A stretch of 64,000 nucleotides of DNA from Paenibacillus xylanexedens (GTDB lineage Bacteria; Bacillota; Bacilli; Paenibacillales; Paenibacillaceae). Positions within the stretch are counted from its first letter, which is position 1. Each line of letters opens with the position of its first letter. The position numbers were made by a program, and so were the translations under genes. The DNA lies in contig NZ_CP018620.1 of NCBI RefSeq assembly GCF_001908275.1, positions 3,658,001 to 3,722,000 on the forward strand, given 5' to 3'. Of this stretch, positions 34,199-43,308 are shown piece by piece. The notes under the pieces were generated by a model that was not told where the DNA came from, did not search any database, and saw nothing but the letters and a program-made list of their open reading frames with translations.

Positions 34199-35920
34199 AT
34201 GAGTTCTAATAACACCACCCCGTCATCTTGGTGGAAGACATCAGCGGTGTATCAGGTATATCCGAAGAGTTTTAATGATACAACCGGATCGGGTACTGGA
34301 GATATTCGTGGATTAACCGAGAAGCTTGATTATTTGCAGCATCTGGGTATCGATATTGTGTGGTTGCAGCCGGTATATGTATCTCCGCAGCATGATAATG
34401 GGTATGACGTAGCGGACTATTATCGGATTAATCCGGATTATGGAACGATGGAGGATTTTGACGAATTGCTGAAAGGTCTGAAGGCTCGTGATATGAAACT
34501 GATGATTGATATCGTGGTGAATCACTCCTCGACCGATCATGAGTGGTTCCAGCAATCCCGTTCTTCCAAGGATAATCCGTATCGGGATTATTATATTTGG
34601 AAAGATCCTGCTCCGGATGGCGGTGTGCCAAACAACTGGCAATCCAAGTTCGGTGGGCCTGCTTGGCAGTTCGATGAACAGACGGGACAATATTTCCTGA
34701 CTTTATTTGATAAAACGCAGGCAGATCTCAATTGGGAGAATGAAGAAGTACGCAAAGCTGTACGGGATATGATCAAGTTCTGGGCCGAAAAAGGTGTGGA
34801 TGGTTTCCGTATGGACGTGATCAACCTGATCTCCAAAGACCAGCGGTTCCCTGATGATGATGGTAGCGTGTCACCGGGTGATGGACGCAAATATTACACG
34901 GATGGACCGCGTGTGCATGAGTACATCACCGAGATGTACGATGAAGTATTCGGGCCTTACAACATGGTGACCGTAGGGGAAATGTCCTCCACAACACTGG
35001 AACATTGTATCCAATATTCGAACCCGGCTTCCCGGGAGTTTTCGATGACGTTTAACTTCCATCACCTGAAAGTGGATTATCCGAATGGTCAGAAGTGGGA
35101 ACTGATGCCGTATGATTTCGAAGCGATGAAGCAGCTCTTTAGTGAGTGGCAGACAGGCATGCAAGCTGGTGGTGGCTGGAACGCGCTGTTCCTTAATAAC
35201 CATGATCAGCCTCGGGCACTGTCCAGATTCGCCGATGATGGTGACTATCGTGCCGAGAGTGCGAAGATGCTTGCAACAACGATACACGGCATGCAAGGTA
35301 CGCCTTATGTCTACCAGGGAGAAGAGATCGGCATGCCGAATCCGGTCTGGAATGACGTTAGTGAGTTCCGCGATATCGAATCAACGAACATGTACCGCCT
35401 GCTTCAGGAAGAACGGGGCAAATCTGCTGAAGAAGCATTCAACATTGTAAAAGAGCGTTCCCGGGACAACTCTCGGACACCGATGCAATGGAATGGAAGT
35501 AAGAACGCCGGATTTACTAGCGGAACACCTTGGCTTAAGGTGGATGAGCGGTATCCTTCCATTCACGTGGAACAGCAGCTGGCTGATCCAGATTCGATCT
35601 ACTATCACTACCGCAAATTGATTGCCCTGCGTAAACAGGTTAACGTGTTGATCGACGGTCTATATGGACGATTGGACGATGCACACCCGAATGTATTCGC
35701 GTACGCACGGACCAATGGAAGTGAAACTCTGATTGTTGTATCCAACTTCAGTAAACGAGACGTCACGTTCTCGCTTCCGGAAGCGGTCTGGAATGATCAC
35801 ATTGCAGGCAAATCAGCAGAGTTACTCATAGGAAATACGGAGGCAGCCCCTGCGCTGACGCAGGAAATCTCTCTCAGTCCGTATGCATCCTATATGTGGC
35901 TTGTGCCACAACAGGACTAA
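34199..35920 (+). CDS. treC: Trehalose-6-phosphate hydrolase (alpha,alpha-phosphotrehalase)
   Basis: A 573-residue cytosolic GH13 enzyme that splits trehalose-6-phosphate into glucose and glucose-6-phosphate. The conserved regions are DIVVNHSSTDH, GFRMDVINL (nucleophile D206), TVGEMSSTT (E261) and LNNHDQPRALS (D336). The assignment to trehalose rests mainly on context: it is followed after 28 bases by a PTS permease of the trehalose/sucrose class, and a TreR-like palindrome precedes the pair. Oligo-1,6-glucosidase is the main alternative. Start: ATG 34199 after GGAGG; an upstream in-frame ATG at 34166 has no such site. The Bacillus homologue is named treA. Confidence 0.88.
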   Translation: MSSNNTTPSSWWKTSAVYQVYPKSFNDTTGSGTGDIRGLTEKLDYLQHLGIDIVWLQPVYVSPQHDNGYDVADYYRINPDYGTMEDFDELLKGLKARDMKLMIDIVVNHSSTDHEWFQQSRSSKDNPYRDYYIWKDPAPDGGVPNNWQSKFGGPAWQFDEQTGQYFLTLFDKTQADLNWENEEVRKAVRDMIKFWAEKGVDGFRMDVINLISKDQRFPDDDGSVSPGDGRKYYTDGPRVHEYITEMYDEVFGPYNMVTVGEMSSTTLEHCIQYSNPASREFSMTFNFHHLKVDYPNGQKWELMPYDFEAMKQLFSEWQTGMQAGGGWNALFLNNHDQPRALSRFADDGDYRAESAKMLATTIHGMQGTPYVYQGEEIGMPNPVWNDVSEFRDIESTNMYRLLQEERGKSAEEAFNIVKERSRDNSRTPMQWNGSKNAGFTSGTPWLKVDERYPSIHVEQQLADPDSIYYHYRKLIALRKQVNVLIDGLYGRLDDAHPNVFAYARTNGSETLIVVSNFSKRDVTFSLPEAVWNDHIAGKSAELLIGNTEAAPALTQEISLSPYASYMWLVPQQD

Positions 35921-35948
35921 TCACATTTTATAAATAGGAAGTGACACT

Positions 35949-37967
35949 ATGGCAATCGATAAAAAACAGGTTGAGGAGATCGTCCGGGCAGTCGGTGGCA
36001 AAGAGAATATTGAAGCTGCTACACACTGTGTTACACGACTCCGGTTTGCCTTGTACGATGAGAGTAAAGTGGATACTGAAAGTCTGGATCAGAATGATCT
36101 GGTTAAAGGTCAGTTCTCTTCCCAAGGACAATTCCAGGTCGTTATTGGGCCTGGTCTGGTGGATAAAGTCTATGATGAGATGATTCAGATTACCGGGGGA
36201 GATCGTTCTTCCAAGGATGATGTGAAGGCGGTTGCTGGTAAAAAGCAAAATCCAATCCAGCGAGCGATCAAAACACTCTCGGATATTTTCATTCCGATCT
36301 TGCCTGCAATCATTACGGCAGGTCTTTTGCTCGGGATTAACAATATTCTGACAGGTCCAGGCATTTTCTTTGATGGAAAATCACTGGTGGATGTTTATCC
36401 AGCCTGGAAGGATCTTGCGTCCATTATTAATACGATTGCAAGTACAGCCTTCACGTTCCTGCCAGCGCTAATTGGTTGGGCAGCTGTAAAAAGGTTCGGC
36501 GGCAGTCCGCTGCTCGGGATCGTGCTGGGTCTCATTCTGGTACATCCCGATCTGCTGAGTGCCTATGGTTACGCTGATGCTGTGAATAATGGCACGGTGC
36601 CAACATGGAATCTGTTCGGTTGGGAGATTGAGAAGATCGGTTATCAAGGGCAGGTTCTGCCAGTACTGGTATCGGCCTATCTACTTGCGAAGATGGAAAT
36701 TTTCCTGAACAAAAGGGTACATGATTCGATCAAACTGCTGGTCGTTGCACCAGTTACGTTGCTGATTACCGGATTCCTGGCATTTACAATTATTGGACCG
36801 GTTACATTCGCCATTGCGAATGCAATTACTTCCGGCTTGATCTATGTTTACGATTCATACGCGGCGCTGGGTGGTCTGATCTACGGTGGTCTATACGCTT
36901 TGCTTGTTATCACCGGTATGCATCACACGTTCCTTGCGGTAGATGTTCAGCTCATCGGTAGTCAGGGCGGAACGTTCCTGTGGCCGATGCTGGCATTGTC
37001 CAATATCGCACAGGGTTCAGCGGCACTTGCGATGATGCTTGTCCTGCGTGAGAAGAAAATGAGAGGACTTGCGGCAACGTCCTCGGTATCGGCCTTCCTC
37101 GGGGTAACTGAGCCGGCGATCTTCGGAGTGAATATCCGTTACCGTTATCCGTTTATCTTTGGTATGGTCGGTTCTGCGATTGGTGGTGTGCTGCTGACGA
37201 TGAATAATGTTCAGGCAACCTCCATCGGTGTAGGTGGCGTACCGGGATTCCTGTCGATTTTCCCTGACAAATGGGGTGTCTTCTTCATCGGCATGGCGAT
37301 TGTCCTGGTTGTACCATTTGTACTGACCGTCCTTTTTGGCAGAGCCAAACTGAGAAAAGAAGATCGTAGTGCAAGCAATGAAACCGTTAATGAGCCTAAA
37401 GCGGCTACATCGCAGTCTGATTCAGGTGTTACCTCTTCAACTGCAAAAACAGATCCAAACCAGCGCACACGTAGTGCAGCTCAAGTAGGGGACGAAGCAG
37501 TGAATACGCTGGAAATCATGGCGCCATTAACAGGCCAGGCTGTGTCACTGGAGCAAGTACCTGATCCGGCTTTTGCTGAGAAACAGATGGGTGAAGGTGT
37601 AGCGATTGAACCTTCCGGCAACGTTGTTGTTGCCCCGTTTGATGCTCAGGTAGCTCATGTGATTAAAAGCAAACATGCGGTGATTCTTGAACACGCAAGT
37701 GGATTACAAGTCCTGATCCATGTAGGGATTAATACAGTATCCCTCAAAGGTGAAGGTTTCAACATGCATGTGGAAGCTGGCGAGCATGTAAAAGCTGGAC
37801 AAAAGCTGTTGGAGTTTGATCGTAAGGTAATTGAAGATGCGGGATACCCGCTGATTACACCGATTATCATTCCAGATGGTCAAGATATGGTTGAGCGGGT
37901 GGAAGTCACGACAGGTGATGTTACAGCTAATCAAAATGGTGTGTTGAAGGTTCATTTGAAAGGTTAA
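35949..37967 (+). CDS. treP: Trehalose-type PTS permease EIIBCA
   Basis: A 672-residue phosphotransferase permease that imports and phosphorylates a sugar. The EIIB domain (residues 1-90) has the phospho-Cys in EAATHCVTRLRF (C27). The EIIC domain spans about 105-470 with ten or so helices and the GITEPAIFG-like signature FLGVTEPAIFG. A linker rich in Ser/Thr/Asn follows, then an EIIA-Glc type domain (about 525-672) with the active His in LIHVGINTVSLKGEGF. Bacillus subtilis TreP lacks the IIA domain, so this version is self-sufficient. Together with treC it forms a two-gene operon: trehalose enters as trehalose-6-phosphate and is hydrolysed. Start: ATG behind GGAAGTG. A terminator follows. Confidence 0.88.
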   Translation: MAIDKKQVEEIVRAVGGKENIEAATHCVTRLRFALYDESKVDTESLDQNDLVKGQFSSQGQFQVVIGPGLVDKVYDEMIQITGGDRSSKDDVKAVAGKKQNPIQRAIKTLSDIFIPILPAIITAGLLLGINNILTGPGIFFDGKSLVDVYPAWKDLASIINTIASTAFTFLPALIGWAAVKRFGGSPLLGIVLGLILVHPDLLSAYGYADAVNNGTVPTWNLFGWEIEKIGYQGQVLPVLVSAYLLAKMEIFLNKRVHDSIKLLVVAPVTLLITGFLAFTIIGPVTFAIANAITSGLIYVYDSYAALGGLIYGGLYALLVITGMHHTFLAVDVQLIGSQGGTFLWPMLALSNIAQGSAALAMMLVLREKKMRGLAATSSVSAFLGVTEPAIFGVNIRYRYPFIFGMVGSAIGGVLLTMNNVQATSIGVGGVPGFLSIFPDKWGVFFIGMAIVLVVPFVLTVLFGRAKLRKEDRSASNETVNEPKAATSQSDSGVTSSTAKTDPNQRTRSAAQVGDEAVNTLEIMAPLTGQAVSLEQVPDPAFAEKQMGEGVAIEPSGNVVVAPFDAQVAHVIKSKHAVILEHASGLQVLIHVGINTVSLKGEGFNMHVEAGEHVKAGQKLLEFDRKVIEDAGYPLITPIIIPDGQDMVERVEVTTGDVTANQNGVLKVHLKG

Positions 37968-37983
37968 TTGAATACAACAACAA

Positions 37984-38014
37984 GAGGGGGCTGCGAGATG
38001 TGCAGCTCCTTTTT
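37984..38014 (+). terminator. Terminator of the treC-treP operon
   Basis: AGGGGGCTGC pairs (one G-U) with GCAGCTCCT around GAGATGT, followed by five T. Confidence 0.85.
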
Positions 38015-38192
38015 GCTGTTTGATCGTTATTTTCATGACGATCATGGTAAACTGTATATAAAATGGAAGAATCACATTTTTAAAATAATGGTGGTTGGAA
38101 AGGTTCTTCTGACAAAGCAAGCTGCAGGCATGTTCGAGTCGTGGCGTTCATATGGTGGAGAAAGAGTTCCTAGATCGATGAGGAGGAGAGCC

Positions 38193-39041
38193 ATGACACG
38201 TATTGCGGTGATGGTCATTCACGGGCTGGGTATGCGGAAGGATGGGTACGCGGACAAGCTGATTGCTTGTTTGCATAAGGAATTGGACAAGGTAATGGTC
38301 TTGCCTGGAGCCTCCAAACAGATGCTGGATATCGAACCTGTATATTGGGCGGATGTATTTGAGGAGCGGGAAGAGGCGCTCTTTCAACAGCTCGTCAGCT
38401 CTCCGGGATTGAACTTTCAGGCGTTGCGCCGATTTGTCATCCACTACCTGGCTGATGCGGTTGCTTATCAACCGGTGGAAAATCAAGGCCATAACTACGA
38501 TGCCGTACATCGAACGTTGAATCAGGCGATGCATACCCTTGCACAGCGTAATGGACCGGAAGCTCCGCTCTGTGTAGTTGCCCATAGTTTGGGCGCCGTA
38601 ATCGCCAGTAACTTCTTCTACGATCTGCAATATCCGTCCAGTCGTATTCCTGAGGTTGTGGATGTGAACTCGGCCCTGGAGCGGGGGGACACGCTGACCC
38701 ATTTTTACTCGTTTGGTACAACCCTGCCCTTATGGAGTTTGCGTTACCATGACTTTAGTTGTCCAATTCAGGTGCCCTCTTCCCATGTGAATCAGTACTA
38801 TGCTGGGCTGGAAGGGGAGTGGGTGAACTTCTACGATCGGGATGATATTCTGGGTTATCCATTACGCCCCATTGATCCCGCTTATGAGAAAGCGGTCAAA
38901 GAAGACATTGAAGTGAACTCTGGCGGCGTGGCTATGAGTTGGAACCCGCTAAGTCATGGAGGGTATTTTTCCAATCGAAGTATGAATCGGAGAATGGCTC
39001 AGGGGCTCGCTCGAACCTGGACTTGGATAAATCGTTCATAA
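38193..39041 (+). CDS. Alpha/beta hydrolase of unknown specificity
   Basis: A 282-residue protein with a lipase/esterase-like nucleophile elbow VVAHSLGAVIAS (Ser near residue 130) and an N-terminal strand followed by VMVIHGLGMRKDGY, which would form the oxyanion hole. The C-terminal SHGGYFSN could supply the catalytic His, and YDRDDILGYP contains acidic candidates. There is no signal peptide, so it acts in the cytosol. Start: ATG 38193 after AGGAGGAG. A longer frame begins upstream at 37968, but its first 75 codons run straight through the trehalose operon terminator and lack a ribosome binding site. The substrate is unknown. Confidence 0.75.
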   Translation: MTRIAVMVIHGLGMRKDGYADKLIACLHKELDKVMVLPGASKQMLDIEPVYWADVFEEREEALFQQLVSSPGLNFQALRRFVIHYLADAVAYQPVENQGHNYDAVHRTLNQAMHTLAQRNGPEAPLCVVAHSLGAVIASNFFYDLQYPSSRIPEVVDVNSALERGDTLTHFYSFGTTLPLWSLRYHDFSCPIQVPSSHVNQYYAGLEGEWVNFYDRDDILGYPLRPIDPAYEKAVKEDIEVNSGGVAMSWNPLSHGGYFSNRSMNRRMAQGLARTWTWINRS

Positions 39042-39073
39042 TTAAGAGGTTCTATCTTCATCCCATCTTCTTG

Positions 39074-39102
39074 GTACTGAAAACCGGTCTTTTTGAACAC
39101 GT
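39074..39102 (+). repeat. 29-base REP-like repeat, copy a
   Basis: TACTGAAAAC followed by a GGTCTTTTTGAACACGTA segment. The same sequence with one mismatch occurs in reverse orientation at 44237-44265, and its right half recurs at 51243-51256. Confidence 0.6.
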
Positions 39103-39141
39103 ATTGTAAGTACTATAAGTTTTAATCAGGAGGGAATATGT

Positions 39142-39405
39142 ATGGAATGCAGGACAGGCTGTGCCGCATGTTGTATCGCGATTTCCATATCATCACCGAT
39201 ACCGGGCATGGTTCATGGCAAGCCGGCAGGTGTACGTTGTGTGCAGCTTACCGATGATAATCGCTGCGGAATTTTTGGCCAAAAAGATCGTCCTGCGGTA
39301 TGCAGTGGATTGCAAGCTGAGGAAGAGATGTGTGGTAGCACCGATCAGGAAGCATTTGATATTCTAACTTGGTTGGAGCAAGAAACTGCACCAAAGGTAA
39401 TATGA
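39142..39405 (+). CDS. YkgJ-type cysteine cluster protein
   Basis: An 87-residue protein of the YkgJ/zinc- or iron-chelating domain family. The N-terminal CRTGCAACCIAISISSPIPGM, the central CVQLTDDNRCGIFGQKDRPAVC and the later EEMCGSTDQEA match Escherichia coli YkgJ closely, and eight Cys residues are suitably spaced to bind metal. The cellular role is unknown. Start: ATG after GGAGGGAATATGT. It lies alone between a hydrolase and a small membrane protein. Confidence 0.85.
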   Translation: MECRTGCAACCIAISISSPIPGMVHGKPAGVRCVQLTDDNRCGIFGQKDRPAVCSGLQAEEEMCGSTDQEAFDILTWLEQETAPKVI

Positions 39406-39481
39406 GTAGGTTGTTTTAATGAATTGGGATAATTATACTTAATAGGGAAGAAGGTTGATTAGGGAGAGGAGACGCGAATCC

Positions 39482-39685
39482 ATGGGGCTTGTTAAACGTT
39501 TTGTATTGGTTGTAGTGAATATGATCGGAGAGTTATGGATGGGGTTTTACCGACGTAACTCGGATTATTATGACCATCAGACTTCGGAGTCCAAAAGTAA
39601 GATTGGCTATTATGCATTTATTATTGGGGCAACAGTGGTTACGGTGGGCATTGTAGGCTGGATGTACAACCGAATTTATTCATAA
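39482..39685 (+). CDS. Small membrane protein, unknown
   Basis: A 67-residue protein with an N-terminal hydrophobic stretch (FVLVVVNMIGELWMGFY), a polar middle (RRNSDYYDHQTSESKSK) and a C-terminal membrane helix (YYAFIIGATVVTVGIVGWMY). I do not recognise a family. Start: ATG at 39482, after GGGAGAGGAG with slightly long spacing; an in-frame ATG at 39455 is less likely. A convergent terminator follows. Confidence 0.6.
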   Translation: MGLVKRFVLVVVNMIGELWMGFYRRNSDYYDHQTSESKSKIGYYAFIIGATVVTVGIVGWMYNRIYS

Positions 39686-39743
39686 GTAGTCATTATGCTT
39701 AAAATTGAATGAAGCCAAATGTTGAAGTTAAGTCTGTACAAAT

Positions 39744-39788
39744 AAAGAGAGTATCCGCAGGATGTGGCATCAAATGGATACTCTCTTT
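39744..39788. terminator. Bidirectional terminator
   Basis: AAAGAGAGTATCC pairs perfectly with GGATACTCTCTTT (39776-39788), between the convergent small membrane protein gene and the AbrB-type gene. Confidence 0.88.
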
Positions 39789-39813
39789 GGCATGGGATCG
39801 GGGCGAAATATGA

Positions 39814-40929
39814 TCATTGAAGTGAGGGATCTGCTTTCTTTTCTTTTAACATATGTACAAGAATCATCTTCAGTACGGAAGAGACGATGAAAAAGATAAA
39901 CAGGATGCGGAACAATTGATACCCGGATACAACCGAAAGATCGGCATTCACTTCATGTGCCATGATACTCATCTGATCCATCCCGCCAGGGGCCATACTG
40001 AGTAGTGAGGTTGCCGCGGAGAGGGAGAACACATTCATTAACAGATAACTCAATCCAAGCGCACCAACAATGAGCAGTACACTACTCATCACCGCTAGCG
40101 TGACTGTCTGTGTCTTGCGTTGCAACTGTTCCGGCTTGAGCATCAATCCAACGTGACTGCCAATCATCAATTGCGATACGTTTAAGAGGGAGGTTGGCAG
40201 ACTGGGTGTGTGCATCGATGTACTTAATTGAACGACACACATGACAATCATGGGACCCAGCATAAAGGCCGTCGGAAATCGGAGTTTGCGTGCAACCCAT
40301 GCACCCGCTACACAGAGCGGAGCATAGACAAGAATCTCCGGAAAAAGGGAACCCCACGTCGCTACGTCAATGAACGGATGATCCAAACCTCCACCTGCGG
40401 TACCTCCAATCCACGGACTGAACAGCAGGAACGGAACACAGAAGACAATCATGATCAGCCGGGTCACCTGCAAAAAGGTAACTAGCGTCAGATTGATGGA
40501 TTTCATCTCTTCTGCAAGGGACACCATCTGGGATAGTCCTCCTGGAATGCTGCCCACCAGTAGGGAGGGGAAATCAAAGTCGGTTACCTTTGAAGCGATG
40601 TAGGCCGTAATTACACACAATCCGATTAACAGCAAGGTCATCAAAAGCATCATGGGAAGTTGTTGCAAAATGCCGTGAAGTGCCTCTTTTGTTAAGGTGA
40701 GTCCAATCGAATAACCAACAATCAGAATGCCATAGTCCCGAATGGAGGCAGGCCACATGAGGGGCCATTTGGCGACTTGGGAGCCAAGCAGCATAAATAC
40801 CATTGGCCCGAGCAACCACGGGATTGGTGTATGAATGGCTGTGAACAGCAATCCGCCAAGAACAGAGACACCCAGACTAAGAAAAAACCGAAAGACAACG
40901 TGGGAACCAAGCTTGCGCATCAGTTCCAT
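39814..40929 (-). CDS. AbrB-family (AmoA-like) integral membrane protein
   Basis: A 371-residue protein with about ten hydrophobic helices arranged as two similar halves: IPWLLGPMVFMLLGS near residue 35 and PTAFMLGPMIVMCVVQLS near 215 are equivalent repeats. That is the pattern of the family named after Escherichia coli AbrB (regulator of aidB), sometimes mis-called ammonia monooxygenase; it is unrelated to the Bacillus AbrB transcription factor. GSIPGGLSQMVSLAEE and SMAPGGMDQMSIMAHE are the paired conserved motifs. Transport of an unknown substrate is likely. Start ambiguous between ATG 40929 and ATG 40920. Confidence 0.85.
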   Translation of the reverse strand: MELMRKLGSHVVFRFFLSLGVSVLGGLLFTAIHTPIPWLLGPMVFMLLGSQVAKWPLMWPASIRDYGILIVGYSIGLTLTKEALHGILQQLPMMLLMTLLLIGLCVITAYIASKVTDFDFPSLLVGSIPGGLSQMVSLAEEMKSINLTLVTFLQVTRLIMIVFCVPFLLFSPWIGGTAGGGLDHPFIDVATWGSLFPEILVYAPLCVAGAWVARKLRFPTAFMLGPMIVMCVVQLSTSMHTPSLPTSLLNVSQLMIGSHVGLMLKPEQLQRKTQTVTLAVMSSVLLIVGALGLSYLLMNVFSLSAATSLLSMAPGGMDQMSIMAHEVNADLSVVSGYQLFRILFIFFIVSSVLKMILVHMLKEKKADPSLQ

Positions 40930-41077
40930 CCGTTTAGCCTACCGGTTGAATGAGGTGGTATGAGATTCAGGTATGCATTCAGGTTTAATGAAGGATTCAT
41001 GTTCATGTGTGATCACTCCTGATGATGAGATACGTTGCGTTATCTGCGGAACAACCGGACTGCTACTGTTCAACTCA

Positions 41078-42388
41078 TTAAGATCCTGCGAGAGCCGTAG
41101 CGGAAGGTTTGGGTTCTCTGAACATTACAAAGTACATCAGTGATGAAATAACATATAGACAGCCTGTGATGCTGAAAGTGATCGCGTAACCCCAATACGT
41201 TCCGTACGTGGTGACCAGATAGGATTGAACGGGTCCCATGGTCGCCCATCCAATCATGAACGAGGTCTGCATCAGTGAATTGGCAATGCCGCGGCGTTTG
41301 TCCGAGATCCGATCCACCAGTATCGCTGAATGAATGGGATTGGCTGCGTTCATCAATGCTTGTCTGAATAAGAAACTGAGCGAAGCGATGAACAACAGAT
41401 TGGTGAAGCCTGTTAATAGAAGGAAGGGTAGCGACATGACCTGGAAAATGACAACGGCTCTTACGCTTCCGACCTTTGCCGCCAAGGTAGGACCAATCAG
41501 CATGGATACAATCGTCATAATCTGACCAAGTGCAATTAGTAAGCTCATGCCGCTCAGAGAAACCGAGAATCGATTGGTGAAATACAGATTCAGATACGGT
41601 ACAACCAGTCCGGAACCTAATCCAATTAACAACTGAGTCACTATAAACTGACCAATCAGTCGGGAATCTTTTTTCTTCGTGATCGAATCGTCCGTGCTTG
41701 GGGTATTTGTTGAACTTTCTTTTAGATCCGCATTGGGTTGAAGAACGGGTTGCGCCGGAATCGTGGTCTGCGGAGCAGCCTTGCCTTCGGTTACAAATAA
41801 CAGTGGAATAAATGCAGCTAGTGTTGCTGCACCACCGACAAATAAAACCGTCTGCAATCCGGTCACCTTGGCGAGTCCTGCCGTATGTAACAAATCTGCG
41901 ATTACGCCGCCACCCAGGCTACCAAGCACCTGGGAAGCGAGCACAAGGGATGAATAATAACTGAACATTTTCAGCCGCTGGCTTTTCTTGACGTTTTCCG
42001 CCAGATAAGGAATGGCCAGTACTTGGAACACCCCAGCGAAAAGGCCAGAGAATACCGCGAACCAGATCAGTCCTGTAGCCGAATAATCGAAGGAGCGTCC
42101 GATCAGAAAGATTCCGCTGAATAACGCCCCGGTAATGAGTAATCGCTTGCGGCTGAACAGATCACCGCATAGACCGATAGGAACAAACATAATGGCTGTT
42201 GCGAGTGATTGAATACTTACAATCTGGCCGTTCATTGTATCATTATAGCCCAGACCCTGAATGTACAGATTGTACAAGACAGAGAACATGCCATTTCCGA
42301 TCTGATACAGAATGCTAGCCAGGAAAAACAGTTGAATATTGCGGGACCAGCCGCGAATTTCATCATGAATATGTTGTAAAACTCTCAA
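41078..42388 (-). CDS. MFS transporter
   Basis: A 436-residue major facilitator with twelve predicted helices in two bundles and a polar central loop (about residues 200-240, rich in Ser/Thr/Pro). The motif-A-like turn GLCGDLFSRKRLL lies after helix 2, and an equivalent DRISDKRRGIANS lies in the second half. The substrate is not predictable; multidrug or sugar export are both possible. Translation starts at TTG 42388 behind GGGGGGAACC. It lies downstream of, and on the same strand as, an O-methyltransferase gene, with 77 bases between, so the two may share a transcript. Confidence 0.85.
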   Translation of the reverse strand: MRVLQHIHDEIRGWSRNIQLFFLASILYQIGNGMFSVLYNLYIQGLGYNDTMNGQIVSIQSLATAIMFVPIGLCGDLFSRKRLLITGALFSGIFLIGRSFDYSATGLIWFAVFSGLFAGVFQVLAIPYLAENVKKSQRLKMFSYYSSLVLASQVLGSLGGGVIADLLHTAGLAKVTGLQTVLFVGGAATLAAFIPLLFVTEGKAAPQTTIPAQPVLQPNADLKESSTNTPSTDDSITKKKDSRLIGQFIVTQLLIGLGSGLVVPYLNLYFTNRFSVSLSGMSLLIALGQIMTIVSMLIGPTLAAKVGSVRAVVIFQVMSLPFLLLTGFTNLLFIASLSFLFRQALMNAANPIHSAILVDRISDKRRGIANSLMQTSFMIGWATMGPVQSYLVTTYGTYWGYAITFSITGCLYVISSLMYFVMFREPKPSATALAGS

Positions 42389-42465
42389 GTGGTTCCCCCC
42401 AGTCTGCCTGTGCAGTGATTCCAGTTTAACAGGAAAGGGGAATTTGCGGAAGAATTGACCACTGT

Positions 42466-43170
42466 TTATTTTGGTTCAGGGGCATCAATCACACGAGCAA
42501 TGACGAATCCATCGTAACCTTTGCTACCGACCGTTTGCAGTGCTGTAGCTTCAAGTCGAGGGTGATCCGCGATCAACTGCAGGAATGATCGAACGCCTTG
42601 AACTCTGGGGTCTGTACTGTTTGTGCGGATCACTTCACCTTCCCTGATGATATTATCACCAATAATAAGACTTCCCGGCCGAGTCAGTCGCAGGGCCCAT
42701 CTCAAATAATCGGGATTACTCGGTTTGTCAGCATCGATGAAGATCATATCAAACGGTTCCCTGTATTCTTCCTGAACATCGGGAAGGGTGGTTAGGGCAG
42801 GACCAACTCTCAGGTCAACCTTGTGCATCAGTCCTGCTCGTGTGAGATTGGCTCGGGCCAAGTCTGCATGGTGTGATTCCGATTCCAGTGAGACGATGCG
42901 TCCGTGTTCAGGCAGCGCTCTTGCCATCCAGATGGTACTGTATCCACCCAATGTGCCGATTTCAAGTACACGGGATGCACCTTGGATTTGCAGCAGGAGT
43001 TGAAGTAACTTTCCTTGATTTGGTGTTACGTCATGAGCAGGGAGCCCAGCTTCGGCATTGCTTTGCAGTGTATGTTCCAGCAGGGAATCTGATGGAATCA
43101 GCAGATCGTTCATGTAGTCGTCAACTTGAGTCCAGGTATGCTGTAGGTTGGTCGTATTTATATTTTTCAT
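42466..43170 (-). CDS. SAM-dependent O-methyltransferase
   Basis: A 234-residue class I methyltransferase of the catechol/caffeoyl-CoA O-methyltransferase type (YrrM-like). The SAM-binding motif is VLEIGTLGGYSTIWMA. The acidic residue contacting ribose lies in IVSLESESHH. The metal-binding Asp is in FDMIFIDADKPSNPDY, and LIIGDNIIREG completes the site. It methylates a hydroxyl group of a small molecule, probably catecholic. Start: ATG at 43170 with AAAGGA upstream; an in-frame ATG 48 bases earlier is less well placed. It is divergent from the LysR regulator at 43309, which probably controls it. Confidence 0.88.
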   Translation of the reverse strand: MKNINTTNLQHTWTQVDDYMNDLLIPSDSLLEHTLQSNAEAGLPAHDVTPNQGKLLQLLLQIQGASRVLEIGTLGGYSTIWMARALPEHGRIVSLESESHHADLARANLTRAGLMHKVDLRVGPALTTLPDVQEEYREPFDMIFIDADKPSNPDYLRWALRLTRPGSLIIGDNIIREGEVIRTNSTDPRVQGVRSFLQLIADHPRLEATALQTVGSKGYDGFVIARVIDAPEPK

Positions 43171-43267
43171 GTTTACATGTTCCTTTCCTTGTTCCTTGTA
43201 TTGGATTTCATATTTCAACTATAAATGGAGTAGATGTATAAATAAAATATATATTATGTATGTTAAT

Positions 43268-43282
43268 ATAACTTCAGGTTAT
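43268..43282. promoter_or_regulatory. Candidate LysR operator between divergent genes
   Basis: ATAAC-TTCAG-GTTAT is a perfect palindrome of LysR type, 27 bases before the regulator start and about 100 bases before the O-methyltransferase start. LysR proteins usually bind such a site to regulate both themselves and the divergent gene. Confidence 0.55.
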
Positions 43283-43308
43283 GTATTTGACGTGGAAGAG
43301 GTGTAAAC

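Noticed and set aside
37968..38192. N-terminal extension of the alpha/beta hydrolase
   Set aside because: It would begin at the treP stop and be encoded by the operon terminator; the ATG at 38193 with AGGAGGAG is far better.
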